Source of the DNA: a bacterium UBA6025
GTDB taxonomy: Bacteria > Patescibacteriota > Saccharimonadia > Saccharimonadales > Saccharimonadaceae
DNA length: 5,744 bases
Assembly: GCA_002429375.1 (NCBI GenBank)
Contig: DIZP01000037.1
Coordinates: forward strand, 1 to 5,744
Direction: 5' to 3'
Part shown: positions 4,771 through 5,744 of the stretch, one piece after another
Position numbering within the stretch: the first letter of the stretch is position 1
Layout: every line of letters starts with the position of its first letter
Position numbers and translations under genes: made by a program
Notes under the pieces: generated by a model
What the model was told of the DNA's origin: nothing
The model's input: only the letters and a program-made list of their open reading frames with translations
Databases searched by the model: none

Positions 4771-5532
4771 CTAGATACTCTCCTTGAGCTCTTTACCGGT
4801 CAGGTCGATAAAGACATCTTCCAGGTTGGCCTGCTCAACGTGCTGCTGCTTGGTAAAGCCGCGGGCCAGCAACTGCTTGATGAGATTCTGGGGCGTATCA
4901 ATCGCGACAATCTTACCGTTATCCATGACGGCGATTCGGTCACACAACACTTCCGCCTCGTCCATGTAGTGCGTCGTCATGATAACGCTAATGCCTTTAT
5001 CGCGCACTTGCTTGATGAGAGCCCACAGATGGCGCCTGGCCTGGGGATCAAGCCCGGTCGTCGGTTCGTCGAGAAAGAATACTTTTGGACCGTGCACCAG
5101 TGCGGTGGTGATACTGAGGCGCTGTTTTTGACCACCCGACAAACTCTCGACATAACTGTCTGCTTTATCCTCCAGCTCGACATCGCGCAAAAAGGCTATC
5201 GGATCAACTTTCTCTCCATACGCCGCCGCAAACATCTCAATCACTTCGGTGAGCTTTGTCTTGTCTTGAAAGGCCGGCGTCTGCGGTTGGACGCCAATCA
5301 TGTATTTAATCTTATCGGGGTGCTTCGCCACGTCGATGCCATCAATCAACACTTGGCCGCTATCGATTGAACGCAGCGTCTCCATCATCTCGAGCGTCGT
5401 AGTTTTACCGGCTCCGTTTGGTCCCAAAATACCGAATATTTCGCCTTTTTTAACCGAAAAGCTGACGCCATCAACGGCCTGCTTGTCGCCGTAGCGCTTT
5501 TTGAGGTTAGTTGCTTCTACCATTACTGTCAT
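4771..5532 (-). CDS. ABC-2 type exporter ATP-binding protein
   Basis: This 253-aa cytoplasmic ATPase powers the permease encoded next to it. It contains Walker A GPNGAGKTT (37-45), a Q-loop at about Q82-Q84 (GVQPQ), the ABC signature LSGGQKQR (131-138), Walker B VFFLDEPTTGLD (151-162, catalytic E156) and the switch H188 in TTHYMDEAE. The end, ANLEDVFIDLTGKELKE (235-251), is the usual C-terminal stretch of the CcmA/DrrA/YadG-type exporters. All catalytic residues are present. The ATG at 5532 is taken as start; a second ATG three codons later is the alternative. A TATAGT lies 14 nt before it and there is no clear Shine-Dalgarno, implying a very short leader. The stop TAG is 2 nt before the permease ATG. 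Substrate unknown. Confidence 0.95.
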   Translation of the reverse strand: MTVMVEATNLKKRYGDKQAVDGVSFSVKKGEIFGILGPNGAGKTTTLEMMETLRSIDSGQVLIDGIDVAKHPDKIKYMIGVQPQTPAFQDKTKLTEVIEMFAAAYGEKVDPIAFLRDVELEDKADSYVESLSGGQKQRLSITTALVHGPKVFFLDEPTTGLDPQARRHLWALIKQVRDKGISVIMTTHYMDEAEVLCDRIAVMDNGKIVAIDTPQNLIKQLLARGFTKQQHVEQANLEDVFIDLTGKELKESI

Positions 5533-5546
5533 GTTAACTCTATTTT

Positions 5547-5575
5547 ACTATACTAACCCTTAAAGAACCACAAAA
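5547..5575 (-). promoter_or_regulatory. Putative promoter of the ABC exporter operon
   Basis: On the minus strand TATAGT (5547-5552) is 14 nt from the ATG, with a poor -35 candidate TTTTGT (5570-5575) 17 bp upstream that overlaps the T run of the preceding terminator. An independent promoter is needed because a strong terminator separates the operon from the upstream gene. Confidence 0.45.
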
Positions 5576-5595
5576 AAAGCCCCCGGGGAGGGGGC
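5572..5595 (-). terminator. Rho-independent terminator of the minus-strand gene at the right edge
   Basis: The minus transcript forms GCCCCC-UCCCC-GGGGGC followed by seven U. It is about 70 nt after the stop codon at 5666-5668 and insulates the ABC operon. Confidence 0.9.
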
Positions 5596-5612
5596 AGTTT
5601 TGACACCTGTTT

Positions 5613-5638
5613 GTTTGAGTATAACTATACTACCAAAC
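5613..5638. repeat. Imperfect palindrome in the 3' untranslated region
   Basis: GTTTG-AGTATA-AC-TATACT-AC-CAAAC is an 11-bp inverted repeat with a 2-nt bulge. It lies between the stop of the right-edge gene and its terminator. It could be a 3' RNA hairpin or a protein site; nothing shows which. Confidence 0.4.
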
Positions 5639-5665
5639 ACGCTTATGGTGCAAGTCTAAATCAGA

Positions 5666-5743
5666 CTATTTTTTCTTAGAGACAGTCAGGAAACCGTTAC
5701 GTGGGTTTTCTTTGACCATTCGGTCTTCAGGAAGATCAACAGG
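5666..5743 (-). CDS. C-terminal end of an unrecognised gene (5' part outside window)
   Basis: The minus strand is open from the right edge to TAG at 5666-5668, giving 25 C-terminal residues: VDLPEDRMVKENPRNGFL followed by TVSKKK. The lysine-rich end directly followed by a stop and, 70 nt on, a strong terminator supports a true gene end. The family cannot be named from so short a piece. Confidence 0.65.
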   Translation of the reverse strand, partial: PVDLPEDRMVKENPRNGFLTVSKKK

Positions 5744-5744
5744 G

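Noticed and set aside
4756..5370. 204-codon plus-strand ORF opposite the ABC ATPase
   Set aside because: The minus frame carries all ABC ATPase motifs; the opposite ORF has no recognisable domain and is a frame shadow.

Overview
The window is a compact piece of a bacterial chromosome: short intergenic gaps, small proteins, genes on both strands, about 45-50% G+C by eye. The standard genetic code fits every gene. The gene style (variant FtsB, single-leader type IV prepilin, compact ABC-2 exporter, both tRNAs with encoded CCA, promoters almost touching start codons) suggests a Patescibacteria/CPR genome, perhaps Candidatus Saccharibacteria. This placement is inference; no rRNA or marker gene here settles it.

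Layout. At the left edge is the C-terminal dimerisation domain of a flavin disulfide-reductase-family enzyme (+, 1-279). It meets tail to tail, with a 4-nt overlap, a type IV prepilin gene (-, 276-803). A small acidic-to-basic ORF (-, 871-1080) is divergent from a Crp/Fnr-family regulator (+, 1257-1934). The 176-bp gap between them holds a CRP-like site, a consensus -10 six bases before the regulator's ATG, and two interleaved inverted repeats. Next is a non-coding stretch (1935-2213) with two minus-strand terminators and extra copies of the 3' end of the initiator tRNA gene at 2214-2291 (-). An FtsB/DivIC-like divisome gene (-, 2339-2785) shares a palindromic divergent promoter with a second CAT-anticodon tRNA (+, 2844-2919). 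A bidirectional terminator separates that tRNA from an unrecognised 220-aa protein (-, 2960-3622). Then comes a two-gene ABC-2 exporter operon (-, ATPase 4771-5532, permease 3659-4768), a terminator, and the last 25 codons of another minus-strand gene (5666-5743).

How it works together. No single pathway links the genes: surface pilus or pseudopilus, divisome, exporter, redox enzyme and translation tRNAs are housekeeping or envelope functions. The common thread is promoter architecture. Several first genes have a -10 hexamer 6-14 nt before the ATG and no visible Shine-Dalgarno, implying leaderless or near-leaderless mRNAs. The operon-internal permease and the 69-aa ORF do have purine-rich ribosome sites. 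The Crp/Fnr protein keeps the CRP-type recognition residues (RETASR), and a near-consensus CRP site lies about 41 bp upstream of its predicted start, so direct autoregulation is the most concrete regulatory prediction. The initiator tRNA has an unusual anticodon stem and its 3' end is repeated downstream, as expected of a tRNA-tail integration site or a decayed duplication. Seven of nine readable stop codons are TAG and none is TGA.
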